From Paracoccus chinensis (GTDB lineage: Bacteria > Pseudomonadota > Alphaproteobacteria > Rhodobacterales > Rhodobacteraceae), in contig NZ_FNGE01000001.1 of NCBI RefSeq assembly GCF_900102885.1, forward strand, positions 1-64,000: DNA of 64,000 bases, given 5' to 3'. The translations under genes were made by a program, and so were the position numbers. Of the stretch, positions 35,708 to 44,438 are shown piece after piece; the first letter of the stretch is position 1, and the number at the start of each line of letters is the position of its first letter. A model generated the notes under the pieces. The model searched no databases. It was not told the DNA's origin and saw only the letters and a program-made list of their open reading frames with translations.

Positions 35708-36565
35708 ATGCGCGGGTGGATCACAGCAGCGGCCCTTGCCGCGCTGCTGCCCCTGGCGGCGGCAGGCCAGACCGCGCCCCAGGACCCCCCGGTCACGCAG
35801 CCCGGCGTGCCCCTGCAGCGCGGCCCTGCCGTGCCGGCGCCCGAAACCCCTCCGCCCGAGCGGCTGGTCAGCGGATTGTCCCGCGACGAGGTGGCGATCA
35901 CGGCCACCTTCACCGGGTCCGAGATCCTGATCTACGGCGCCATCCGCCGCGACCGGCCCGCGCCAGCGGCGGCCCCGCCCGGCATCATCGTCACGGTGGA
36001 AGGCCCCTCGCAGACCGTCACGGTGCGCCGCAAGGACCGGGTCGGAGGAATCTGGGTCAACACGCAGGGCGTCCGCATCGGCGCCGCCCCCGACTTCTAC
36101 GTGGTGGCCACCAGCGCGCCCCTGGAAAACATGCTGGACCCCGCCGAGGACGTGCGCCACCGGATCTCGCCGCCGCTTGCCATCCGGGCGCTGTCGGGCG
36201 GCCTCGACGTCGAGGACACCACCCCCTTCACCGAGGCGCTGCTGCGCCTGCGTACCGAATCGGGCCGCTACCGGGTGGACGAGGGCGCCGTGCATATCCT
36301 CGAGGACACGCTGTTCCGGGCTGACGTGCAGCTGCCCTCGAACCTGGTCGAGGGCGACTATCGCGCCCGCATCTTCCTTTTGCGGGAAGGGCAGGTGATC
36401 GACAGCGACACGGTGCCGATCCGGGTGCAGAAGGTGGGGCTGGAACGCTGGCTCTACCGGCTCGCGATCCAGCAGCCCTTCTGGTACGGGCTGATGTCGC
36501 TGGCCATCGCCATGGCCGCCGGCCTGATCGCCTCGGCGGCCTTCCGGGCACTTCGGCGGGGCTGA
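35708..36565 (+). CDS. TIGR02186 (Alph_Pro_TM) family membrane protein
   Basis: A 285-residue protein: signal peptide (WITAAALAALLPLAAAGQ), a soluble extracytoplasmic beta-rich domain (AITATFTGSEILIYGAI, VTVRRKDRVGGIWVN) and one C-terminal helix (MSLAIAMAAGLIASAAF). The family occurs only in alphaproteobacteria next to TSUP permeases. It may modulate sulfur-compound export, but no biochemical role is known. A perfect hairpin overlaps the stop codon. Confidence 0.85.
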   Translation: MRGWITAAALAALLPLAAAGQTAPQDPPVTQPGVPLQRGPAVPAPETPPPERLVSGLSRDEVAITATFTGSEILIYGAIRRDRPAPAAAPPGIIVTVEGPSQTVTVRRKDRVGGIWVNTQGVRIGAAPDFYVVATSAPLENMLDPAEDVRHRISPPLAIRALSGGLDVEDTTPFTEALLRLRTESGRYRVDEGAVHILEDTLFRADVQLPSNLVEGDYRARIFLLREGQVIDSDTVPIRVQKVGLERWLYRLAIQQPFWYGLMSLAIAMAAGLIASAAFRALRRG

Positions 36566-36581
36566 GGCAGCCCCGCGCTTT
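36556..36581 (+). terminator. Terminator of the TSUP-TIGR02186 pair
   Basis: GCGGGGCTG (36556-36564) and CAGCCCCGC (36568-36576) are perfect arms around AGG, overlapping the TGA stop, followed by GCTTTCC. Confidence 0.65.
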
Positions 36582-36626
36582 CCTGAAGGGAAAAGTCCGG
36601 CTTCTCCGGAGGCAGGCGGGCGCCCT

Positions 36627-37802
36627 TCAGCGCGCCGCGCGGCGGGCGATCTCGGCCGCGGCGGCGCCCGTGCCGCCCGGCGCATGGGGCAGGCCCAGCG
36701 CCGCCATTCCCGCCTCGACCGTGGCAAGCGTACCCAGGTGCATCGGCGCGGCGATGTGGCCCATATGCGCGATCCGCAGCGCGTCCGAAGGCTCGGGCGC
36801 GCCCAGGCCGATGCCCAGCGTCAGCCCGGCGGCTTCCTCGGTCCAGGCCCGCAGCCGCCCGGCGCCGGGCAGGTGGACGGCCGTGACCGAACGCGCCCGC
36901 GCCGCCGGGTCGGCCACCAGCGCCCGAGGGCCCTGTCCGCCTGCGCCCCAGGCATCCAGCGCCGCCCAGGTGGCGGCGGCCAGCCCCTCGTGCCGCGCCC
37001 AGGCGGCCTCCAGCCCCTCCTCGTCCAGCAGCATCGCCAGCGCCTCGGCCAGCCCGTAGATGTGCTGGACCGGAGGCGTGCCGCCCCAATAGCGCCACAG
37101 CTCCTCGGGGCCGCTGCGGGGGCGCCAGTCCCAATAGGGCGTGGCCGCGCCACGGCCCGCGGCGACCTTCTCGGAATACCAGACGAAGCCCAAGCCCGGC
37201 GGCACCATCATTCCCTTCTGGCTGGCCGAAACCAGCACGTCCACGCCCCAGTCGTCCATGTGCATCGGCTCGCAGCCCAGCGAGGCGATGGCGTCCACCG
37301 CCAGCGCCGCCGGGTGGTCGCCCATGGCCTCGCGCAGGGCGGGAATGTCGCTGCGGACCGAACTGGCCGTATCCACCTGGCAGACCAGCACGGCCCGGAT
37401 CTCGCCTGCCTTGTCGGCAGCCAGCCGGTCGCGCAGGCGCTGGGGATCGACGGCGGTGAAGGGGGCGGATTCGATCCGCTCGACCTGCACGCCCATCGCC
37501 TCAGCGGTGTTCGCCCAGGCGCTGCCGAAATGCCCCGACACCAGCACCAGCGCCCGGTCGCCCGGCGCAAAGAGGTTGATGTTCGCGGCCTCCCAGGCGG
37601 CATGGCCGTTGCCGATATAGGCCGCGACATGCTGCGTCGTGCCCGCCAGACGCTTGAGGTCCGCCATGACGCGCAGGTTCAGCTCGACCAGCTCGCCCCC
37701 GTAGATGTCGGGCGAGGGGCGGTGCATCGCCCGCAGCACCCGGTCGGGCACGGGCGAGGGACCGGGAATGGCAAGCACGGGGCGGCCGGCGGCAAAGCTC
37801 AT
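36627..37802 (-). CDS. Class V aminotransferase (alanine/serine-glyoxylate aminotransferase type)
   Basis: A 391-residue PLP enzyme. It begins with PVLAIPGPSPVPDRVLRAM, has GHFGSAWANTAEAMG, the cofactor Asp in ALAVDAIASLGCEPMHMDDW and the lysine in LVSASQKGMMVPPGLGFV. Family members transfer amino groups between alanine or serine and glyoxylate; some act on ureidoglycine or phosphonates. The exact substrate is not given by sequence. It is divergent from the ABC exporter gene and has no pathway neighbours. Confidence 0.83.
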   Translation of the reverse strand: MSFAAGRPVLAIPGPSPVPDRVLRAMHRPSPDIYGGELVELNLRVMADLKRLAGTTQHVAAYIGNGHAAWEAANINLFAPGDRALVLVSGHFGSAWANTAEAMGVQVERIESAPFTAVDPQRLRDRLAADKAGEIRAVLVCQVDTASSVRSDIPALREAMGDHPAALAVDAIASLGCEPMHMDDWGVDVLVSASQKGMMVPPGLGFVWYSEKVAAGRGAATPYWDWRPRSGPEELWRYWGGTPPVQHIYGLAEALAMLLDEEGLEAAWARHEGLAAATWAALDAWGAGGQGPRALVADPAARARSVTAVHLPGAGRLRAWTEEAAGLTLGIGLGAPEPSDALRIAHMGHIAAPMHLGTLATVEAGMAALGLPHAPGGTGAAAAEIARRAAR

Positions 37803-38020
37803 GAAAGACCTCGGGAAATGGATAGGCCCGGAATGGGTAGAACCGCCCGGCCTTCCCGTCCAGCCCGGCCGCCGATCCGCCGGCGCCACGCCGCATTTCG
37901 TCCTGATCCGACTGCTTTCCCGGCCGGGGTCCCGCGAGGGCCGGGCAGAAACGCCCCGACCGCCCCGGCCTTGCCCCCCCTTCCCCGCGCGGCTATCCCG
38001 CCCTGAACCAGGAGTGCCCG

Positions 38021-39760
38021 ATGCCCTCACGCGCCGACCGACAACGCGGCCTGTTCCGCAGGCTCTGGCGGGATTACCTGCGCCCCTACTGGCCGCGCAT
38101 GGGTTTCGCCACGGTGCTGATGGTGATCGAGGGCTCGACGCTGGCGCTGCTCAGCTGGATGCTGAAGCCGCTGTTCGACCGGGTCTTCGTGGGCCGCGAC
38201 GAAAGCGCGATCTGGTGGGTCGGCGGGGCGATCTTCGGGCTGTTCCTGATCCGGGCCGTCACGTACGTCGTCACCCGCGCGATCCTGACCTCGGTCCAGC
38301 AGGGCGTGGCCACCCGGATGCAGGCGGACCTTCTGTCCCACATCATGACGCTGGACGGCGACTTCTTCCAGGAGAACCCGCCCGGCGCGCTGATCGAGCG
38401 CATCCAGGGCGACACGCTGGCGATCCGCTCGATCTGGACGACCTTCATCACGGGGGCGGGGCGCGACGCGATCTCGCTGGTGGCGCTGTTCGGCGTGGCG
38501 GTCGCAACCGATCCCTGGTGGACGGCCGCCGCGCTGGTGGGCGCGCCGCTGCTGATTCTGCCCACGGGGCTGGTCCAGCGCTATATCCGGCGCAAGATGC
38601 GGCAGAACCGGGGCTTCGCCTCGACCCGCGCCACGCGGCTGGACGAGGTGCTGCACGGCATCCGCGCGGTCCGCCTGTACCGGATGGAGGAGTACCAGAC
38701 CGCCACCTTCCGCCGCATCGTGACCGACATCCAGCGGTCCGAAACCAAGGTCAGCGCGGTGGGCGCGCTGGTCCCTGCCCTGATCGACATCGTGACGGGG
38801 CTGGGCTTTCTGGGCGTCCTCGCCCTGGGCGGCGCGCAGGTCACCAGCGGCGAGCGGACGGTGGGCGACTTCATGTCCTTCTTCACGGCCTTGGCGCTGG
38901 CCTTCCAGCCGCTGCGGCGCCTGGGCGGGCTGGCCGGAGGCTGGCAGACGGCGGCGACCTCGCTGGAGCGGATCTACGCGGTCTTCGACACCCATCCGAC
39001 GATCCGCTCGGGGCCGCGCGGCGAGCCGCCGTCCGACACGACCATCCGGCTTGAGGACGTGCATCTTTCCTATGGCGGCCACCCGGTCCTGCGGGGCCTC
39101 AGCTTCACCGCCGAGGCAGGCAAGACCACGGCGCTGGTCGGTCCTTCGGGCGCGGGCAAGTCCACCGTCTTCAACCTGCTGACGCGCATGGTGGACCCGG
39201 ATGCGGGCGCCGTTACCCTGGGCGGCGTGCCGGTGCGGGACTTCACCCTGCCCGTCCTGCGCGACCAGTTCTCGACCGTCAGCCAGGAGGCCGCGCTGTT
39301 CGACGAGACGCTGCGCGAGAACATCACGCTGGGCCATCCCGTCCCGGAAGACCGCCTGCGCGCCGCCGTGGCTGCGGCCCATGTGGCGGATTTCGCCGAC
39401 GAGCTGCCGCTTGGCCTCGACACACGGGTCGGCCCGCGCGGCTCGGCCCTGTCGGGAGGCCAGCGCCAGCGCGTCGCCATCGCCCGCGCGCTTCTGCGCG
39501 ACGCGCCCGTGCTGCTGCTGGACGAGGCGACGAGTGCTCTGGATGCCGCCTCGGAACGGCTGGTGCAGCAGGCGCTGGATGAACTCAGCCAGGGGCGCAC
39601 GACGCTGGTGATCGCGCACCGGCTGTCCACCATCCGCGCGGCCGACCGGATCGTGGTGATCGAGGCGGGGCGGGTTGTCGAACAGGGCAACCATGACCAG
39701 CTTATGGCGGCAAACGGCGCCTATGCGGCGCTGGTCAGATTGCAGTTCGGGGGCGATTGA
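38021..39760 (+). CDS. MsbA-like ABC exporter (fused permease-ATPase)
   Basis: A 579-residue half-transporter: six membrane helices in the first ~310 residues, then the ATPase with Walker A GPSGAGKST (about 373-381), ABC signature LSGGQRQRV (about 477), and Walker B VLLLDEAT (about 496-503). Such exporters move lipid A, lipids or drugs across the inner membrane. Its stop overlaps the start of ygfZ (TGATG). Confidence 0.9.
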   Translation: MPSRADRQRGLFRRLWRDYLRPYWPRMGFATVLMVIEGSTLALLSWMLKPLFDRVFVGRDESAIWWVGGAIFGLFLIRAVTYVVTRAILTSVQQGVATRMQADLLSHIMTLDGDFFQENPPGALIERIQGDTLAIRSIWTTFITGAGRDAISLVALFGVAVATDPWWTAAALVGAPLLILPTGLVQRYIRRKMRQNRGFASTRATRLDEVLHGIRAVRLYRMEEYQTATFRRIVTDIQRSETKVSAVGALVPALIDIVTGLGFLGVLALGGAQVTSGERTVGDFMSFFTALALAFQPLRRLGGLAGGWQTAATSLERIYAVFDTHPTIRSGPRGEPPSDTTIRLEDVHLSYGGHPVLRGLSFTAEAGKTTALVGPSGAGKSTVFNLLTRMVDPDAGAVTLGGVPVRDFTLPVLRDQFSTVSQEAALFDETLRENITLGHPVPEDRLRAAVAAAHVADFADELPLGLDTRVGPRGSALSGGQRQRVAIARALLRDAPVLLLDEATSALDAASERLVQQALDELSQGRTTLVIAHRLSTIRAADRIVVIEAGRVVEQGNHDQLMAANGAYAALVRLQFGGD

Positions 39761-40506
39761 TGCGACGGATCATCCGGGTCGGCGGGGCCGACCGCATGGA
39801 CTTCCTGCAGGGGCTGGTCACCAATGACGTGACCCGCGCGCCCGTCTCGGCCGCGCTGCTGACGGCCCAGGGCAAGTACCTGGCGGATTTCCTGGTCGTG
39901 CCGGACGGCGAGGCGCTGCTGATCGACGTGGACGCGCGGCTGGCGGACGACCTGCTGCGGCGGCTGTCGATGTACAAGCTGCGCGCGGCGGTCGAGCTTG
40001 CGCCGACCGACCTGCAGGTGACGCGCGGCACCGGCCGCGCGCCCGAGGGCGCGATACCCGACCCGCGCCACCCGGCCCTTGGCTGGCGGCTTTATGGCAA
40101 GGTTGAAGGCGACGACGGCACCGACTGGGACGCCATTCGCGTTGCCCACACCATTCCCGAGACGCTAGTCGAACTGATCCCCAACGAGACCTTCATCCTC
40201 GAGGCCGGTTTCGAGCGCCTGAACGGCGTCGATTTCCGCAAGGGCTGCTATGTCGGGCAGGAGGTCACCGCCCGGATGAAGCACAAGACCGAGCTTCGGA
40301 AGGGCCTCGTCACGGTCGCCATCGACGGCGAGGCCCCGGTCGGCACCCCCATCCTGATGGCCGACGGGCGCGAGGCGGGAACCTTGTTCACCCAGTCCGG
40401 CGGCCGGGCCATCGCGCATCTGCGCTTCGACCGCATGGACAGCCCGCTGACCGCCGGAGGTGCGGCGATCCTTGCGGCTGATGAGCGGGCCCAAGCCACG
40501 CCGTAG
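39760..40506 (+). CDS. ygfZ: YgfZ/GcvT-like folate-binding protein
   Basis: A 248-residue COG0354 protein of Fe-S cluster maintenance. It contains the diagnostic KGCYVGQEVTARM (with the redox-active Cys) and MDFLQGLVTNDV near the start. In E. coli YgfZ supports certain Fe-S enzymes with tetrahydrofolate. ATG 39760 overlaps the ABC exporter stop by one base; a TTG three bases earlier is ignored. Confidence 0.9.
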   Translation: MRRIIRVGGADRMDFLQGLVTNDVTRAPVSAALLTAQGKYLADFLVVPDGEALLIDVDARLADDLLRRLSMYKLRAAVELAPTDLQVTRGTGRAPEGAIPDPRHPALGWRLYGKVEGDDGTDWDAIRVAHTIPETLVELIPNETFILEAGFERLNGVDFRKGCYVGQEVTARMKHKTELRKGLVTVAIDGEAPVGTPILMADGREAGTLFTQSGGRAIAHLRFDRMDSPLTAGGAAILAADERAQATP

Positions 40507-40578
40507 GATGCGTGCTCTGCACGCACCATCCCGGCCCCGGTGCGTGGAGGCCATGCACCCTACTGGCGCGTCGAAACC

Positions 40579-41667
40579 ATGACCCCTGACGCGCCCGACC
40601 GCATCCGCCGCATCGTCCATGTCGACATGGACGCCTTCTTCGCCAGCGTGGAACAGCGCGACAACCCCGACCTGCGCGGCAAGCCCGTGGCCGTCGGCGG
40701 CTCGTCCCTGCGCGGCGTCGTGGCGGCGGCCAGCTACGAGGCGCGGCCCTTCGGCGTACGCTCGGCCATGCCCTCGGTGCGGGCAAAGCGGCTCTGCCCC
40801 GACCTCATCTTCGTCAAGGGCAGGTTCGAGGTCTATCGCGCCGTCAGCGCCCAGATCCGGGACATCTTCGCCCGCTTCACCCCCCTGATCGAGCCCTTGT
40901 CGCTGGACGAGGCCTACTTGGACCTGACCGACCACCTCGAGGGCCGCACCGCCACAAGCATCGCCAAGGAAATCCGCGCGCTGATCCGGGCGGAAACGGG
41001 GCTGACCGCCTCGGCGGGGGTCAGCTACAACAAGTTCCTGGCCAAGCTCGCATCCGACCAGCGCAAGCCCGATGGGATGTTCGTGATCCCGCCCGAAGCC
41101 GGGCCGGACTTCGTCCTGACCCTGCCCATCGGCCGCTTTCACGGCATCGGCCCGGCCACGGGCGCCAAGATGGAACGCCACGGCATCCGCACCGGCGCCG
41201 ATCTGCGCCGCCAGAGCCTTGAGTTCCTGACCGCCCGCTTCGGCAAGTCCGGGCAGTATTACTGGAACATCTCGCGCGGGATCGACCATCGCGAGGTCCG
41301 CCCTGACCGCGAGCGCAAGTCGATCGGCGCCGAGACGACCTTCATGACCGACATCCACGACCTCAATGCCGCAGCCGAGGCGCTGGCGCCCTTGGCCGAG
41401 AAGGTCTGGCGCCACTCGAGCCCGCGCGGGATTTCGGGCCGGACGGTGACGCTGAAGGCGAAATACACCGACTTCCAGACCGTCACCCGCGCCCACAGCC
41501 AGCCCGGCCCCGTGATGTCGCAGACCGAACTGCTGGCCCAGGCCACATTGCTGCTGCCGCAGGTGCTGCCCGACCCGCGCGGCGTGCGCCTGCTGGGGAT
41601 CACGCTTTCCGGCCTCTGCCCCCTGCCGCAGGGACCCTGGCCCGAACAGCTGAGCCTTTTCGGCTGA
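40579..41667 (+). CDS. dinB: DNA polymerase IV
   Basis: A 362-residue Y-family polymerase for translesion synthesis. Catalytic acidic motifs are visible: VHVDMDAFFASVE and LSLDEAYLD. The palm/thumb segment GVSYNKFLAKLASDQRKPDG and helix-hairpin-helix FHGIGPATGAKM follow, and the C-terminal QLSLF is a clamp-binding motif. The start ATG 40579 precedes the conserved region by ten residues; the frame is open to 40540. No LexA box was identified by eye. Confidence 0.95.
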   Translation: MTPDAPDRIRRIVHVDMDAFFASVEQRDNPDLRGKPVAVGGSSLRGVVAAASYEARPFGVRSAMPSVRAKRLCPDLIFVKGRFEVYRAVSAQIRDIFARFTPLIEPLSLDEAYLDLTDHLEGRTATSIAKEIRALIRAETGLTASAGVSYNKFLAKLASDQRKPDGMFVIPPEAGPDFVLTLPIGRFHGIGPATGAKMERHGIRTGADLRRQSLEFLTARFGKSGQYYWNISRGIDHREVRPDRERKSIGAETTFMTDIHDLNAAAEALAPLAEKVWRHSSPRGISGRTVTLKAKYTDFQTVTRAHSQPGPVMSQTELLAQATLLLPQVLPDPRGVRLLGITLSGLCPLPQGPWPEQLSLFG

Positions 41668-41727
41668 GGCTTGCGGCCGGCGCATGGATCGGCTCCAGTG
41701 CGGCGATTTCAAGATGCGAGGCGGCGG

Positions 41728-42597
41728 ATGCAGGGGGGCGATCGCGGGCTGGTCCTGCTTGTGCCGGTGTTATGGGGGCTGAACTTCCCGGCGACGGCGC
41801 TGCTGCTGACCCATTACCCGCCGGTCCTGGCGGCCACGCTGCGCTTTGTCCTGCTGGCGATTCCCGCGATGCTGTTCGTGCCCTTTCCGCAGGTCAGGCT
41901 GCGCTGGCTGATCGGCGGGGCGATGGGCGTGGGCGTCATGCAGTTCGCCTTTCTCTACATCGGGATGGCGGTGGGGATGCCGGCGGGGCTCGCCTCGCTG
42001 GTGCTGCAGGCCTCGGCGCCCTTCACCATCCTTCTGGCCGCGGGTTTCCTGGGCGAGCGGCTGACGCCCCGTCGGCTGGCGGGGATCGGCCTTGCCGTGC
42101 TGGGACTTGCGATCATCGGAGCCACTCGCGCGCAGTCGGCGGCGCTGCTGCCGGTGCTGCTGACGCTGATGGCCGCCTTCGGCTGGGCCATCGGCAACAT
42201 CTGCTCGCGGCTCGCGATGCCGCCGAAGCCCCTGCACATGACGATGTGGATGTCGATCGTCCCGCCCATCCCGCTGTTCGCGCTGTCGCTGCTGATGGAA
42301 GGACCGCAGATCGTCCCTGCCCTGAGCGGCGCCTTCACGGCCGGGGCCATGCCCGCCAACCTCGGGCTGCTTTACGTCGTCATCTTCGCCTCGTTCATCG
42401 GCTATGGCATCTGGAACACGCTGATCTCGCGCTATCCCGCCAGCGAGGTTGCGCCCTGGTCGATGCTGGTCCCTATTGTCGGCGTCGCGTCGTCCTGGGC
42501 GCTGCTGGGCGAACGGCCCCACCCGGTCGAGCTGATGGCCGGCGCCCTGGTGATCGGCGGGGTCATCCTTGCCAGCAGGGCGGCCGTCCGCGCATAG
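41728..42597 (+). CDS. EamA/DMT-superfamily permease
   Basis: A 289-residue protein with ten membrane helices in two EamA repeats: LVLLVPVLWGLNFPATALLL near the start and TLMAAFGWAIGNICSRLAMP for the second. Substrate unknown; related exporters of the O-acetylserine/cysteine type exist. ATG 41728 (MQGGDRG) leads directly into the first helix; the frame is open upstream to 41671 without conservation. It is a different paralogue from the gene at 16.1 kb. Confidence 0.87.
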   Translation: MQGGDRGLVLLVPVLWGLNFPATALLLTHYPPVLAATLRFVLLAIPAMLFVPFPQVRLRWLIGGAMGVGVMQFAFLYIGMAVGMPAGLASLVLQASAPFTILLAAGFLGERLTPRRLAGIGLAVLGLAIIGATRAQSAALLPVLLTLMAAFGWAIGNICSRLAMPPKPLHMTMWMSIVPPIPLFALSLLMEGPQIVPALSGAFTAGAMPANLGLLYVVIFASFIGYGIWNTLISRYPASEVAPWSMLVPIVGVASSWALLGERPHPVELMAGALVIGGVILASRAAVRA

Positions 42598-42775
42598 ACA
42601 TTTTTTGATGCGTTTTCCCGCAACCCAAGCGGCTTCCAAGGGTTGTCAAGCAGGCTTTGCGGAATAGCTGCCACATCGGCGTCGCATAAGCCTTGATAAA
42701 CTTGGCTCATGCGCGGTTTGCGTGCGGCGCATGGCCGCAATGCGGGCAAGGGGATAACGAATCGGTGCCGGGGCA

Positions 42776-42835
42776 TATACTGCTACGCGACACCCTTCAG
42801 GGCAGATAACACGGGGCCTGCGGCGAGCCCCTTTT
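42776..42835 (+). promoter_or_regulatory. Leader with -10-like element and terminator-type hairpin before the DUF6280-like gene
   Basis: TATACT at 42776-42781 is a reasonable -10 box. About 32 bases later GGGGC (42813-42817) and GCCCC (42827-42831) form a hairpin directly followed by TTTT. The hairpin stands 35 bases before the ATG at 42871, so it would act within the mRNA leader. No good -35 element is seen. Confidence 0.45.
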
Positions 42836-42870
42836 CCCTCGTTGTGGGGTGACAGGAATGGAAAGACTTC

Positions 42871-43191
42871 ATGCGTGATTTTGTGGACGGCTCGGCATTC
42901 AACTTCGAACAAGGGCAGCGGGCGCGCAAGCTTTTCGCGGCGGTCGTGCTGGCCGCGCTGGATGACGCCATCGCGGACGACAAGAAATACGGCAACGGCG
43001 CCGAGCAGATCGCCCGCTGGGCGCGGTCGCGCGACGGGCGCGAGGTGCTGAGCTGCGCCGGCATCGACCCGAACGAGCGGGTGGTGAAGGGCCTGGTCGA
43101 ATTCGTGACCAAGGGCGTGCGCACCTCGGTCGCCCTGTCGCGCGAGGAAAGCGAGCGCCGCATGGCCGCGGAAGAGGCCGAGGCCGCCTGA
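42871..43191 (+). CDS. DUF6280-like conserved Rhodobacteraceae protein
   Basis: A 106-residue soluble, mostly helical protein beginning RDFVDGSAFNFEQGQRARKL. The sequence is of a type conserved very closely across Rhodobacteraceae (I recall it as DUF6280); its function is not known. It is preceded by about 270 bp of noncoding DNA with a structured leader and followed by a strong terminator, so it is a single-gene transcript. The isolated setting and conservation suggest a housekeeping or regulatory role. Confidence 0.8.
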   Translation: MRDFVDGSAFNFEQGQRARKLFAAVVLAALDDAIADDKKYGNGAEQIARWARSRDGREVLSCAGIDPNERVVKGLVEFVTKGVRTSVALSREESERRMAAEEAEAA

Positions 43192-43213
43192 GGCATCCGT
43201 CCCCTGCATCACG

Positions 43214-43237
43214 GGCCGCCCCTTGGGGCGGCCTTTT
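43214..43237 (+). terminator. Strong Rho-independent terminator
   Basis: GGCCGCCCC and GGGGCGGCC are perfect 9-bp arms around TT, followed by TTTT. It ends the DUF6280-like transcript 22 bp after the stop. Confidence 0.88.
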
Positions 43238-43242
43238 GCGTT

Positions 43243-43962
43243 TCAGCCGAACAGCCGCAGGACAAGCGGCGCGATCAGCGCCGTCAGGATGGCGTTCAGC
43301 CCCATGCCGATCCCGGCGAAGGCTCCGGCCGTGGGATTGACCTGGAAGGCGCGGGCCGTGCCGATCCCATGCGCGGCCGTACCCACCGCCAGTCCCCGCG
43401 CGCGCCAGTCGCGCAGGCCCAGCGCATTGAACAGCGGGGTCACCACGATCGCCCCGCAGATGCCCGTCAGCAGCACCAGCACCGCCGCCAGCGTGGGCTG
43501 TCCCCCCAGGTTCTCGGCAATGCCGATGGCGACGGGCGCGGTCGCTGACTTGGGCGCAAGCGAGGCGATGACCTCGCCCCCCAGACCGAAGAGCCGCGCG
43601 ATGGCCAGGGCCGAGACGACCGCCACCACCGACCCCGCGACCAGCCCTGCAACGATCGGCAGCGCCGCCGCCCGCATCCGGGGCAGGTTGTCCTGCATCG
43701 GCAGGGCCAGGCAGACGGTGGCCGGACCCAGCATGAAATGGACGAACTGCGCGCCCTCGAAATAGGTCGCATAGGGCGTGCCGGTCGCTGTCAGCAGCAA
43801 CCCCAGCAGGACGACCGAGATCAGCACCGGGTTGGCCCAGCTCTGCCCCCGCGCCAGGCGGAAGACGGCGGCGCCCAGCGCATAGGCGGCCAGCGTCGCC
43901 GTGAGCCACAGCAGCGGCCCCTGAGAAAGATAGGCCCAGATCAGGGCAGGATCGGCGCTCAT
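43243..43962 (-). CDS. lrgB: LrgB/CidB-family membrane protein
   Basis: A 239-residue multi-span membrane protein of the LrgB family. It has the conserved FMLGPATVCLALPM and LAPKSATAPVAIGIAENLGG, and GTAAHGIGTARAF. LrgAB/CidAB proteins affect murein hydrolase activity, and some work as pyruvate or glycolate carriers. The start ATG overlaps the LrgA stop by one base (TGATG). Confidence 0.9.
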   Translation of the reverse strand: MSADPALIWAYLSQGPLLWLTATLAAYALGAAVFRLARGQSWANPVLISVVLLGLLLTATGTPYATYFEGAQFVHFMLGPATVCLALPMQDNLPRMRAAALPIVAGLVAGSVVAVVSALAIARLFGLGGEVIASLAPKSATAPVAIGIAENLGGQPTLAAVLVLLTGICGAIVVTPLFNALGLRDWRARGLAVGTAAHGIGTARAFQVNPTAGAFAGIGMGLNAILTALIAPLVLRLFG

Positions 43963-44312
43963 CACTCTTTGGACCCCGTCCAGCGCGCGACCAGCGTGAA
44001 GGCCCCCGCCCCCGCGACCAGCGCCAGCACCGTCGAGACGACGATGGCCGCCAGCAGCGCCAGCCCCTGATCCCGCAGCAAGGGCAGATGCGCGACGATG
44101 CCGACGCCCGCCGGCACGAAGAGCAGCGACAGATGCGCCAGCATCCCCTGTCCCACCGGCCGCAGCCAGTCGGCCAGCCCCGGGCGCAGCCGCATGGCCG
44201 CGAGCAGCAGCACCAGCCCCACGACCGGCCCCGGCAGCGGCAGGTGGAGGCCGCGAGAGACGACCTCTCCGACAAGCTGGAAGCCGAGAATGGTGACAAG
44301 CGCCGGGACCAT
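43962..44312 (-). CDS. lrgA: CidA/LrgA holin-like membrane protein
   Basis: A 116-residue holin-like protein with four hydrophobic segments; LPLPGPVVGLVLLLAAM and LSLLFVPAGVGIVAHLPLL are family hallmarks. It is coupled to lrgB. The pair stands alone, divergent from smc, with no LytSR regulator next to it. Confidence 0.88.
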   Translation of the reverse strand: MVPALVTILGFQLVGEVVSRGLHLPLPGPVVGLVLLLAAMRLRPGLADWLRPVGQGMLAHLSLLFVPAGVGIVAHLPLLRDQGLALLAAIVVSTVLALVAGAGAFTLVARWTGSKE

Positions 44313-44438
44313 GCGCCATCGTTAGCACGGGTCTGCCGCTTTGGAAGCCTCCCGCCGTCACGCCGCGGAAAGACGGCTGCCGCGTTGACTTGCCCGCGCG
44401 CAGGGGTTGAATCGCGCCCGACCTTCCACGGAGCCGCC

